From assembly GCA_003223935.1 (NCBI GenBank), contig QHXQ01000030.1, positions 26,410 through 90,409 on the forward strand: a stretch of DNA of 64,000 nt, in the 5' to 3' direction. This stretch comes from Acidobacteriota bacterium. GTDB taxonomy: Bacteria > Acidobacteriota > Blastocatellia > Pyrinomonadales > Pyrinomonadaceae. Positions 45,639 through 52,220 of the stretch are shown here, one piece after another (within the stretch, counting starts at the first letter, position 1; every line of letters begins with the position of its first letter). A program made the translations under genes and the position numbers. The notes beneath the pieces are model-generated. The model saw only the letters and a list, made by a program, of their open reading frames with translations, had not been told where the DNA came from and did not search any database.

Positions 45639-46322
45639 CTACTTCGGCGTCGTTGTTGACGGCGCGTTACCGTTCTTGCGTTTGCGTTGTGGTCGCTCCA
45701 AGTGGCGCGCAACCTCCCAAGCGGCGAGCGTCGCCGGATCATCTGCGAATTGGTTGCGCAGGATGGCGTCGAGGCGCGCGATGGCTACGTCGAGTTCGTC
45801 GAGCGCTTCCGCGATGGCGGCGAGATTGGCGGCGCGTGTGCTGGTACTGGTGTGCTGCTCGTTGGCGTGCGCGTCAAACTCATTGATCTTGGCCGCGAGC
45901 GCATCGAGAAAGTCTGCACGCATGCCGTATTCGATGAACTGCGCTTTGCGCGGCGTGGCTTCGGTCTGGAAAGAGCGCGCGGTGCTGATGAGCGCCTGTT
46001 GACTCAAAGCGCCGGTCGGCAGACGGAATTTGTTCTTGAGATCGGGGTCGTCCAACCCGATGGCTTTAGCGGTGCGGCGGATGGCGCGCAACATCGCATG
46101 GAGGTCTGTGCGGACTTCAGCCTTGCCGCTTGCGCCTGTGCGCACCGCACGCTTGTTCGTCGTTAAATCGGCGTCGCGCGTGGCGACCTGTGCGACGAGT
46201 TGATTGATCTCGGCGATTGTTTGTGCGCCTCGGCTGTTGTTTGGGAAGGGTGGATTGATAGTGGCGGCGTAATCGCGCACACGCACGCCACGCTAGTACC
46301 TGCGTTTTAGCACGTCGTTCAT
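45639..46322 (-). pseudogene. Helical protein gene interrupted by an amber codon at codon 10
   Basis: The natural start appears to be ATG 46322, with AAAGGAG about 8 bp upstream, giving M-N-D-V-L-K-R-R-Y. Then TAG occurs (46295-46293), and the same frame continues without further stops to 45639 for 218 codons (R-G-V-R-V-R-D-Y-A-A...). A GTG at 46286 could restart a 215-residue protein but has no obvious ribosome-binding site. The product is helical and A/T/R-rich (TIAEINQLVAQVATRD, LAAIAEALDELDVAIARLD). I recognise no domain, though the style recalls short helical repeat proteins of phage/plasmid-like regions. Either a recent nonsense mutation or use of the internal start. Confidence 0.7.
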
Positions 46323-46459
46323 GTTGTGTCTCCTTTAATGAGGTTGCGGGAGGAAAGAGACGAGGATTTCCTTCCGGCGGGTTGAAGGAAATGCGCCACG
46401 CGGCGCACCTAAAAATCGAACGCGCATTATACGCCCAACAGCCCCACTTGTGTACACAC

Positions 46460-47047
46460 TTTTTTCATTCCCTGTACCGTCATACTCACCAGCACACACA
46501 TTCACACAATCCGCACACTCATCCGGCGCACGAGCACCAACGTAATCAACACCCGCACCAACGTCTGAATGAACCCGCGCCCCGTAATGACCATCCCAAC
46601 ACTCATCAGATAGAAATTCACACCCGTCATACTCACTCACACACCCGTAATCCCAAACCTTGCCTCCGTAATATCAGAATTCACACTCGTCACGGCTAAA
46701 TTTGCACCCGTGATGATGAAACTTGCATTCGTCATGATTGAATGTGTACGCGTAAGAGCGAAATTCGCACCCGTAATCTCGAAATTTACCCGCGTAATGC
46801 GCACTTTTACACCCGTAATCTCCAAGCCCACATACGTAAGCGCTAATCAATCACTCGTTAGACCCACCCGCGCACTCGTCAGGCTGATATTTGCCCGCGT
46901 CCGCACCATCCTTGCACCCGTCAGCACGAGTCGCACACTCGTCAGTACCAAGCCAACAGCGATAATCTGCACATGCAACACAGTAATCACGACCATCGCC
47001 TCCGTCTGCTCCGACGCGACAACCGTAAGGCTGAACCACACACCCGA
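46460..47047. repeat. Indel-free 21-bp minisatellite, 27-28 units, heptapeptide-coding in register
   Basis: Starting at 46481, 27 consecutive units of exactly 21 bp follow without a single insertion or deletion up to 47047; one more unit may precede (46460-46480). Units are only loosely alike and mostly end CACCCGT or CACTCGT. Because 21 is seven codons, every frame reads as a heptapeptide repeat: the minus strand gives (L/I)T(G/S/R)(V/A)NFx, the plus strand F(A/T)PVISK-like. The minus frame is broken by three stops in the array; the plus frame is open from about 46611 to 47171. It may be a decayed heptapeptide-repeat gene. Confidence 0.85.
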
Positions 47048-47103
47048 CAACCTACAGTCAGCTCTGTCTAGCGCCGCTTATCAGTCCAGCAGAGATAGCG
47101 TGA

Positions 47104-47164
47104 TTATACTGCGGACGCGGCATAACACGCTTTTAGAGAGTGTTATACTGCGAGCGCAGTATAA
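47104..47164. promoter_or_regulatory. Pair of palindromes upstream of a small gene
   Basis: The perfect palindrome TTATACTGCG-AG-CGCAGTATAA lies at 47143-47164, and an imperfect copy (TTATACTGCG-GA-CGCGGCATAA) at 47104-47125, centres 39 bp apart. The spacer also contains ATAACAC (47122-47128) and its complement GTGTTAT (47140-47146). The site is about 45 bp upstream of the 97-residue gene at 47209. It could be a double operator or a folded RNA. Confidence 0.6.
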
Positions 47165-47208
47165 TCAGTAGTTCGGCTGCTCTTGGTTATGATGGAAGGA
47201 GAAAGAAA

Positions 47209-47502
47209 ATGAACGGACAAGGAAAATGGAAAGGGTATTACGTAGCTGCTAATCGTTACGGTAATATTCCCACTTTGTATAAAGTTGAGTTTGTGTCAGG
47301 ACTCCAACAGCCCTATGTAGATGGGAAACCTCGGCAGGTTCCTCCCTTTCCTAGAGTTATAGTTGACATTAGCGGAGAAGATGCGAGATTTCAGTGGGAG
47401 AACCAGCCTCCAACTACCCAATTTAGTCTTCAAGAATTTGAAGCGGCAGCTAAAAAGGCTGTTGATGAAGCTCAGGAGTTAGAGCAAAAGCTAAAACAAT
47501 AG
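47209..47502 (+). CDS. Small protein of unknown function, integron-type cassette
   Basis: 97 residues from ATG 47209, with AAGGAG about 9 bp upstream; the frame is open to 47140 but that part overlaps the palindromes. Composition differs from the rest of the window (A/T-ending codons, lysine- and tyrosine-rich: WKGYYVAANRYGNIPTLYKV). The C-terminus is a predicted helix (EAAAKKAVDEAQELEQKLKQ). It ends 20 bp before an attC-like site in the normal gene-then-attC orientation, so it probably is the gene of a mobile cassette. No family recognised. Confidence 0.75.
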   Translation: MNGQGKWKGYYVAANRYGNIPTLYKVEFVSGLQQPYVDGKPRQVPPFPRVIVDISGEDARFQWENQPPTTQFSLQEFEAAAKKAVDEAQELEQKLKQ

Positions 47503-47521
47503 TATGTGAATAGCGGGCGCA

Positions 47522-47624
47522 GCCGAACAACTCATTGAACCGGAGCGCGAATGGCGGGTCTTTCATCCGCGAGACTTGCGTGTATCGGCGTTGCGTGCGC
47601 GCCCGGTCAATTCCAGCGTTATGC
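47522..47624 (+). other. attC-like recombination site 1
   Basis: Integron-type attC: R'' GCCGAAC (47522-47528), L'' ATTGAACCGG (47534-47543) pairing with L' CCGGTCAAT (47603-47611) with one unpaired base, and R' GTTATGC (47618-47624). It is the most degenerate of the three sites; the outer boxes pair poorly. Confidence 0.65.
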
Positions 47625-47639
47625 TGCTTCCTGCACTCA

Positions 47640-47867
47640 TTAAAAGTCTTGCCTGCCAGTAATCTTTTTAAGTGCCCAAAGTATCGCTGCCCGCTCAGTC
47701 CTATCATAGCTCAAGCATTTATCTTGATTGGCGCGTAGTCTTTGGTTTAAGAAATTTAACCGCCTGATTAATGCCGCAATATGATTTCGTTCGATTGCAT
47801 TAAAGGGAAGGTCTATTAATTGGCTTGCTTTTACGCTCGCCTTAGCATCTTTCCAATGATCGCTCAT
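47640..47867 (-). CDS. Small basic protein of unknown function inside a cassette
   Basis: 75 residues from ATG 47867 (MSDHWKDAKASVKASQL); the frame is open to 47906 but that extension enters the attC-like site. Rich in R, K, N and L, helical. It lies wholly between attC-like sites 1 and 2 and runs opposite to the attC orientation. No domain recognised; low AT/GC contrast with the backbone genes supports foreign origin. Confidence 0.55.
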   Translation of the reverse strand: MSDHWKDAKASVKASQLIDLPFNAIERNHIAALIRRLNFLNQRLRANQDKCLSYDRTERAAILWALKKITGRQDF

Positions 47868-47897
47868 CGTCTTCGCCTTTTTTCTTCTTACACCGAA

Positions 47898-48007
47898 GCC
47901 TAACAACAGGATCGAGCCGACTGCCCGACAGCCATTTTCTTATGCGGCCTTGCTCCGCATCAAGTAGAATGCCGCTCGTGGGCAGTGGCTCATCCTGAGC
48001 GTTAGTC
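47898..48007 (+). other. attC-like recombination site 2
   Basis: R'' GCCTAAC (47898-47904); L'' AGGATCGAGCCGACTGCCC (47908-47926) pairs perfectly with L' GGGCAGTGGCTCATCCT (47980-47996) except for two extra bases in L'' that would be extrahelical; R' GTTAGTC (48001-48007). Extrahelical bases are the hallmark that orients integrase on attC. Confidence 0.85.
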
Positions 48008-48184
48008 GCTTTTCGCTTTGGATTTCTGTGAGGTAGTTACTGCTCGACCAGATTTGATAAACTTCAGCCGCTCTCGAAGTTTGAAAACCATCTCAATCTT
48101 TTTTTCAAAGGGAAGCGCAGCCAGCGAGCGTCGGTGCTGCTCCTTCTGCTTAATGATCTCGCTAATGTCCGGGTACTTTTTCAT
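48002..48184 (-). CDS. Small helical partner protein of the cassette nucleotidyltransferase
   Basis: 60 residues, K/E/R-rich and helical (KQKEQHRRSLAALPFEKKIE). Its ATG overlaps the stop of the nucleotidyltransferase gene (ATGA, 4 bp), so the two are coupled. Its stop codon (48004-48002) lies inside the attC R' box GTTAGTC, at the crossover itself. The LPFEKKIEMVFKLRERLKFI pattern is reminiscent of small proteins found beside minimal nucleotidyltransferases in toxin-antitoxin-like pairs. Confidence 0.75.
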   Translation of the reverse strand: MKKYPDISEIIKQKEQHRRSLAALPFEKKIEMVFKLRERLKFIKSGRAVTTSQKSKAKSD

Positions 48185-48690
48185 AGCTCAAATCTATACT
48201 CGTTATCTTTCCACTTCCTCATTAAACCGTGCCGCCGCAAAACAGCTTGAAGCTGTCGCATCTTGATCGCGCCCTGCTCCAAAAACATGCTGATCCGCAG
48301 GTAGTCTTTGGGGCGTCCGGTATCCAACATTATAGCCACTAAATGCTCCGGGCGCATGATGCGTGTTGTAACTCGTGCATATTTTATTAGCTGTGCCTTT
48401 CTCACCGCTTCTTCTGTGAGCGGGTTAAAAACGGGCAGGAATTGAACGGGGAAGCCCTCTATATATATGAACTCACCTGTTGCCTTGTAGCCCCGCTTAA
48501 CCAAGTATTCGTAAATGGGAGCAAGGATCATCAAATCGCTGCCTGATGTTTCCACTTGGACAAAAACATCAAGGTCTGCCGTATCGAATGGTTCAAGATA
48601 ATAGATTGCGGCGACAGCCCCGCCGATGGCGTAATCTTCGATCACTCCATCTTTGACCATCTGGTTGATAACTTTGAAAGTCTCTTTCAT
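48181..48690 (-). CDS. Nucleotidyltransferase-fold protein of an integron-type cassette
   Basis: 169 residues. The core reads YAIGGAVAAIYYLEPFDTADLDVFV, with the G-G and D-x-D metal residues of minimal nucleotidyltransferases. A second part (RVTTRIMRPEHLVAIMLDTG, RPKDYLRISMFLEQGAI) resembles the substrate-binding half seen in AbiEii- or DUF6036-type proteins. ATG 48690. Together with the coupled 60-residue protein it fits a toxin-antitoxin or defence pair. Codon use is more AT-rich than the backbone. It lies between attC-like sites 2 and 3. Confidence 0.82.
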   Translation of the reverse strand: MKETFKVINQMVKDGVIEDYAIGGAVAAIYYLEPFDTADLDVFVQVETSGSDLMILAPIYEYLVKRGYKATGEFIYIEGFPVQFLPVFNPLTEEAVRKAQLIKYARVTTRIMRPEHLVAIMLDTGRPKDYLRISMFLEQGAIKMRQLQAVLRRHGLMRKWKDNEYRFEL

Positions 48691-48730
48691 AGCTGGCGCT
48701 GCAATACATTAGCTTATACTTTAACGCCAC

Positions 48731-48839
48731 GCCTAATAATGGCTTGCACCTGACCACTCGATAACGTGCTTCTCATGATTGTCTCATTCTTTCAGCTTGT
48801 GTCGTGCTCGCTCGCGGCAGGTGAAGCCAAACGTTAGAC
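48731..48839 (+). other. attC-like recombination site 3
   Basis: R'' GCCTAAT (48731-48737); L'' TGGCTTGCACCTG (48740-48752) pairs fully with L' CAGGTGAAGCCA (48818-48829) with one extrahelical G; R' GTTAGAC (48833-48839). It shows the same architecture and orientation as sites 1 and 2 and closes the array on the right. Confidence 0.85.
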
Positions 48840-48988
48840 CGCTTCCTGCACCGAAAGGCCAGACTTTGCTGGTTGGTGCTGCCACTCCATTCTTTATCCG
48901 CTCAAGAACTCGCCTTAGCTCAAATCTCTAACAAAATTTTCAGGGTGTATCCGAACCGATTGACGCATTGTCGGGTCATAATAAGTGC

Positions 48989-49561
48989 ATGACCGATGAA
49001 GCGAAATCGGACTTGGAAAGTTGGTGGGTGCTGCGCGCTCAGTCCGGGGATCAAGCGGCGCTGGACGAGTTACTGAAAAGTGTTCAGGAGCCGCTCTATC
49101 GCTACATCTTCAGTCTGGTAAGAGAACAACCTCTGGCAGAGGACATTTTGCAAGAGGTGCTCATGCGCATCTATCGCAAATTAGGCTGGCTGCGCGAGCC
49201 GCGAGTGTTTCGCGCTTGGACTTACCAGATTGCGACGCGGGAGACGTTCAGACATCTCAAACGAGAGCGACGCTGGCAGGAACAGATCAGAGATGAAACT
49301 GATTTGCAGATGATGCCAGTGCCACCACGCGAAGAGTTTGCGCCTGATTTGCTTGCACGTCTCCCGCAATTGGTGGCCAAGCTTTCGCCAGCTAGTCGCG
49401 CGGTCATCGTGTTGTATTACTTGCACGAACTGTCGCTCGATGAGACGGCGGCGGTGCTAAGCGTTCCTATCGGGACAGTCAAATCACGTCTGGCGTATGG
49501 GCTGGAGAGTCTGCGGCAACAGTTTCACAAACAGGAAGAGACGAGCACACGGAGGGCTTGA
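48989..49561 (+). CDS. ECF-type RNA polymerase sigma factor
   Basis: 190 residues from ATG 48989; TTG 48968 is possible but no better supported. Region 2: LYRYIFSLVREQPLAEDILQ, with FRAWTYQIATRETFRHLKRE. Region 4: LSPASRAVIVLYYLHELSLD and AAVLSVPIGTVKSRLAYGLE. No zinc-finger anti-sigma gene follows. Instead its stop overlaps the start of a 46-codon membrane-peptide gene and then a second small membrane protein, which may take the anti-sigma role. Confidence 0.88.
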   Translation: MTDEAKSDLESWWVLRAQSGDQAALDELLKSVQEPLYRYIFSLVREQPLAEDILQEVLMRIYRKLGWLREPRVFRAWTYQIATRETFRHLKRERRWQEQIRDETDLQMMPVPPREEFAPDLLARLPQLVAKLSPASRAVIVLYYLHELSLDETAAVLSVPIGTVKSRLAYGLESLRQQFHKQEETSTRRA

Positions 49562-49701
49562 TGCTGGAGCAGCACAGAGATGAAAACCAAGACGCAGACT
49601 CAGCCGCATTTAACCAGCGATTCAAGTATGCCGTAATCGCCTACGCCGTGATCGAATTCACCGCCATTGCTTTCGTCGTCTATTACAAAGTTACTCGCTG
49701 A
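49561..49701 (+). CDS. Very small single-pass membrane protein
   Basis: 46 residues; its ATG shares a base with the sigma factor stop (TGATG), so it is translationally coupled. An acidic, polar N-terminus (EQHRDENQDADSAAFNQR) is followed by one membrane segment (YAVIAYAVIEFTAIAFVVYY). A candidate membrane tether or regulator of the sigma factor; unproven. Confidence 0.65.
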   Translation: MLEQHRDENQDADSAAFNQRFKYAVIAYAVIEFTAIAFVVYYKVTR

Positions 49702-49729
49702 AGCAAAGCCCAAGCGCATGGAGGTTTAT

Positions 49730-50017
49730 ATGTCAGAGAAAGTCAATCTTGATGGCGTTCGTTCTGAAGTGCTTGCGCGCATCAATCGCAGCGAAAGAAA
49801 TTTCAAACTCGCGCTCTTCGCTGCCGTCGCCTTTGAAGCGTTGTTTCTAGTTACGTTCATTCTCCTGATGGAACGGCACAATCGAATGCACCTGTTGCTG
49901 TTAATTGCGACCGTCAGCAGCTATTCGATTGTGGTGCTGGGCTTAGTAGCGTTAGGAGCGTATTTCAATCGCGGCGTGTTGCGCATCTTGAAAGCCATCG
50001 AGTTATTAAAAACTTAG
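49730..50017 (+). CDS. Small membrane protein in the sigma-factor operon
   Basis: 95 residues from ATG 49730, supported by GGAGG 7 bp upstream. A short charged N-terminus (VNLDGVRSEVLARINRSERN) is followed by two membrane segments (LALFAAVAFEALFLVTFILL and LLLIATVSSYSIVVLGLVAL). It lies 28 bp after the 46-residue gene. No family recognised. The amphipathic N-terminus could contact the sigma factor. Confidence 0.7.
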   Translation: MSEKVNLDGVRSEVLARINRSERNFKLALFAAVAFEALFLVTFILLMERHNRMHLLLLIATVSSYSIVVLGLVALGAYFNRGVLRILKAIELLKT

Positions 50018-50024
50018 CAATGGT

Positions 50025-50105
50025 CTCATAAATACCCGAATAGCTGTGGCGACTTAAATCCTTTAGTTGATGCGCCACTGCAAAGCGGCAGCAGGTATTT
50101 ATGAG
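50025..50105. repeat. 81-bp element with perfect 12-bp terminal inverted repeats
   Basis: CTCATAAATACC (50025-50036) and GGTATTTATGAG (50094-50105) are perfect complements. Inside, TGTGGCG and CGCCACTG also pair. AT-rich unlike the surroundings. It could be a terminator for the sigma operon, a structured RNA or a small MITE. Confidence 0.65.
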
Positions 50106-50165
50106 TTTAGTTTCAGCGACCACCGGACGTGAAATGCCGTCCACCAAAACGAGAGGAGTTGACCT

Positions 50166-50510
50166 GTGAACCAGAAACGCCTCTATTTAATTCTGGCGGT
50201 CATCGGTTTTATCGTCCCCTACTACTTTTTCATCTCATTTCTAGTGGCTCACGGCTTGGATGGGAAGATATTCCTACAGCAACTCTTCGGCACGCGTATC
50301 GCCACCTTCTTCGCCGTAGATTTGCTGCTGTCGTGCGTGGTCTTTGTGTGCTTTCTGCGCCAAGAGGCGAGCCGCTATGCGATTGCGCGTTGGTGGCTCT
50401 ATGTGGTGGCGCTTGTAACGGTCGGACTCTCGTTTGCGCTCCCGCTCTTTCTATATGTTCGTGCGTCCCACCTTGAGACCCGCGCGCAACCTGCGCCCGA
50501 TTCTATCTAG
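50166..50510 (+). CDS. DUF2834-like small membrane protein
   Basis: 114 residues from GTG 50166, with GAGGAG about 8 bp upstream. Three membrane segments: LYLILAVIGFIVPYYFFISF, FFAVDLLLSCVVFVCFL and WLYVVALVTVGLSFALPLFL. The first segment with IGFIVPYYFF matches the DUF2834 pattern. Function unknown. It is convergent with dcd, with only 22 bp between the stops. Confidence 0.78.
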   Translation: MNQKRLYLILAVIGFIVPYYFFISFLVAHGLDGKIFLQQLFGTRIATFFAVDLLLSCVVFVCFLRQEASRYAIARWWLYVVALVTVGLSFALPLFLYVRASHLETRAQPAPDSI

Positions 50511-50532
50511 TCATCTGCGTACTGACAGTCAA

Positions 50533-51123
50533 CTACAACCGCGAATAAGTCAGGCCCGTCTGTCCTTGATATTTACCGCCGCGATCTTCGTAGGAGACGT
50601 CGCAGGCTTCGTCCGATTCGAGGAAGATGACTTGCCCGATGCCTTCGTTGACATAGACGCGCAAAGGCAGGTCTGCGAGGTTGGCAAGTTCGACGACGAG
50701 GCGACCTGTCCAACCGGCTTCGAGCGGTGTGGTGTTGACGAGCAGGCCGACGCGGGCGTATGTGCTTTTACCCAAAGCGATGCCCGTGACGTTGCGCGGC
50801 ATGCGGAAGGTTTCGACCGTGACGCCGAGACCGTAGGAGTGCGGCGGCAGCAAATAATACTTCGAGCCGTCGTCGGTGGTACGCAGGGGCGGTTCGATCA
50901 AGGACTCTTCGTCGAAGCGTTTGGGATCGATCTCGCGCCCGTGGATGGGCGAGAAGACGCGGAAGCCATCGTCGGCGAGGCGCATGTCGTAGCCGTAAGA
51001 GGACGCGCCCGCAGAGATGATGCGCCGGCCTTCAATCTCGCGCACGAGCGTCGGGTTGAAAGGCTGAATCAGTTGCGCCTCTTCAGCCATGCGGCGAATC
51101 CAACCATCAGATTTAACTGTCAT
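50533..51123 (-). CDS. dcd: dCTP deaminase
   Basis: Deaminates dCTP to dUTP for thymidylate synthesis, 196 residues, full length. The trimeric dUTPase-like fold signatures are present: SSYGYDMRL, ALGKSTYARVGL, VNTTPLEAGWTGRLVVELAN and GIGQVIFLESDE. The catalytic glutamate is in TPLEAGWTG. The ATG at 51123 lies just downstream of the 7-bp repeat block at 51.1-51.2 kb. Confidence 0.95.
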   Translation of the reverse strand: MTVKSDGWIRRMAEEAQLIQPFNPTLVREIEGRRIISAGASSYGYDMRLADDGFRVFSPIHGREIDPKRFDEESLIEPPLRTTDDGSKYYLLPPHSYGLGVTVETFRMPRNVTGIALGKSTYARVGLLVNTTPLEAGWTGRLVVELANLADLPLRVYVNEGIGQVIFLESDEACDVSYEDRGGKYQGQTGLTYSRL

Positions 51124-51136
51124 AGAAAAGCGGTCA

Positions 51137-51209
51137 TAAGTGACGATGATGAGTGACGAGCAAAAGCGACGCTATCTTAACTTGTCACTTGTCACTTGTC
51201 ACTCGTCAC
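51137..51209. repeat. Inverted repeat of 7-bp units (TTGTCAC type) running into a gene end
   Basis: The right arm has TTGTCAC three times and TCGTCAC once (51182-51209); the left arm (51137-51160) carries AGTGACG-type units. The stop of the adjacent DUF4097-like gene (51192) lies within the right arm, so its last residues V-T-S-D-K are repeat-encoded. Confidence 0.83.
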
Positions 51210-52196
51210 TGCTTTGATCGTGATTGTGCCGTCGCCGACCTCGAGGGTGAGGGGTGCGCCGCCCGCACCGGCGCGCGTTTGTAGGTTGTGTTCGGTCGGC
51301 GTGGTGCGCTCAAGCGGGATGAGACCGGCGTGTTGGTTCTCAATGCGACCGGCATGGAGCACGCTACAGTTGATGTCGCCGTTGAAAGCGGCGGGCAGTT
51401 CGACCGTGAGGTCGCCGCGCACGAGTTGCAGAGAGACGCCGCGCCCGCGCCAACTGTGCGCGGGCACACGCAAGGTGACGCTGCCACCGGCGATGGTCGC
51501 TTGCACGTCGCCGCCCGTGAGCGTGAGTGCGGTCTGGCTCTCGCCCGCTTTAATTTGGAGCGCGCCTTCGATGCCGTTGACCGTCAGGGGGCCTGCGCCG
51601 GTGAAGATTTCCAGATCGAGCGCGGCCGGCACGCGCAGGTGATAATCAACCTTCCAAGGTAAGCCCAACAGTTTTTTTGGAAAATCGCGTGCGACGCGCT
51701 TCATGTACTTGCGGTCGTGCGTGCCGGTGGTGACGAGCGTGATGTGCGTGTTGTCTTCATCGAGCACGAAGCCATTGACGGTAGCGAGGCGCGCGAGGTC
51801 TTCTTCGGTGTCGGCGTGGAGTTCGATGTCGGCGCTGATGTCGAGTTCGCTGCGCGCCCAAGCTTCGACGGTGATCGAGCCGTTGGGCGGGCCGTAGATC
51901 GTCAAGGTGTTACCGTAGCCAAAGCGCCGCACTTCGTGGCGCGTCGTCGTGCGTGTGAGCGCGGGCGGTGCGGCCGGCACAGGCGCAGCAGGTTTACTCT
52001 TCACGCCGGACTGCGCGCGCGCTACACCGCAGATGCAGAGCGCAAGCGAGACGAAGAGCAGGGCGCGCGGGCGGGGCGTGAACGAAATCAGTTTGTGTTT
52101 GATCTGTCTGAGTCGCTTGACTGCGCTGAGCAAATTTGGAGACCGCCTCGATGCAGGATGAAAGATGGGAGAGACAGTAAGCGGCGGCGCACCCAT
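51192..52196 (-). CDS. Secreted DUF4097-like beta-repeat protein
   Basis: 334 residues at most; a start at about residue 39-44, just before the signal segment (ALLFVSLALCICGVARAQS), is also possible. After a proline/alanine-rich linker comes a beta-rich domain of the DUF4097 type (LTIYGPPNGSITVEAW, VDYHLRVPAALDLEIFTGAG, LTLTGGDVQATIAGGSVTLR). It is probably cell-surface or periplasmic. The C-terminal residues are encoded by an invading 7-bp repeat. It ends the operon with the following DUF4097 gene, anti-sigma and sigma factor. Confidence 0.78.
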   Translation of the reverse strand: MGAPPLTVSPIFHPASRRSPNLLSAVKRLRQIKHKLISFTPRPRALLFVSLALCICGVARAQSGVKSKPAAPVPAAPPALTRTTTRHEVRRFGYGNTLTIYGPPNGSITVEAWARSELDISADIELHADTEEDLARLATVNGFVLDEDNTHITLVTTGTHDRKYMKRVARDFPKKLLGLPWKVDYHLRVPAALDLEIFTGAGPLTVNGIEGALQIKAGESQTALTLTGGDVQATIAGGSVTLRVPAHSWRGRGVSLQLVRGDLTVELPAAFNGDINCSVLHAGRIENQHAGLIPLERTTPTEHNLQTRAGAGGAPLTLEVGDGTITIKAVTSDK

Positions 52197-52220
52197 GCGT
52201 CAAGCGCGCCGGCTGACGAG

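Noticed and set aside
46460..47047. Possible CRISPR array in the 21-bp repeat
   Set aside because: Units are adjacent with no spacers and no constant repeat sequence; they diverge along the whole unit.
46710..47171. Plus-strand ORF in the minisatellite called as a normal gene
   Set aside because: It reads as a heptapeptide repeat in every frame, with no ribosome-binding site; reported as a repeat.
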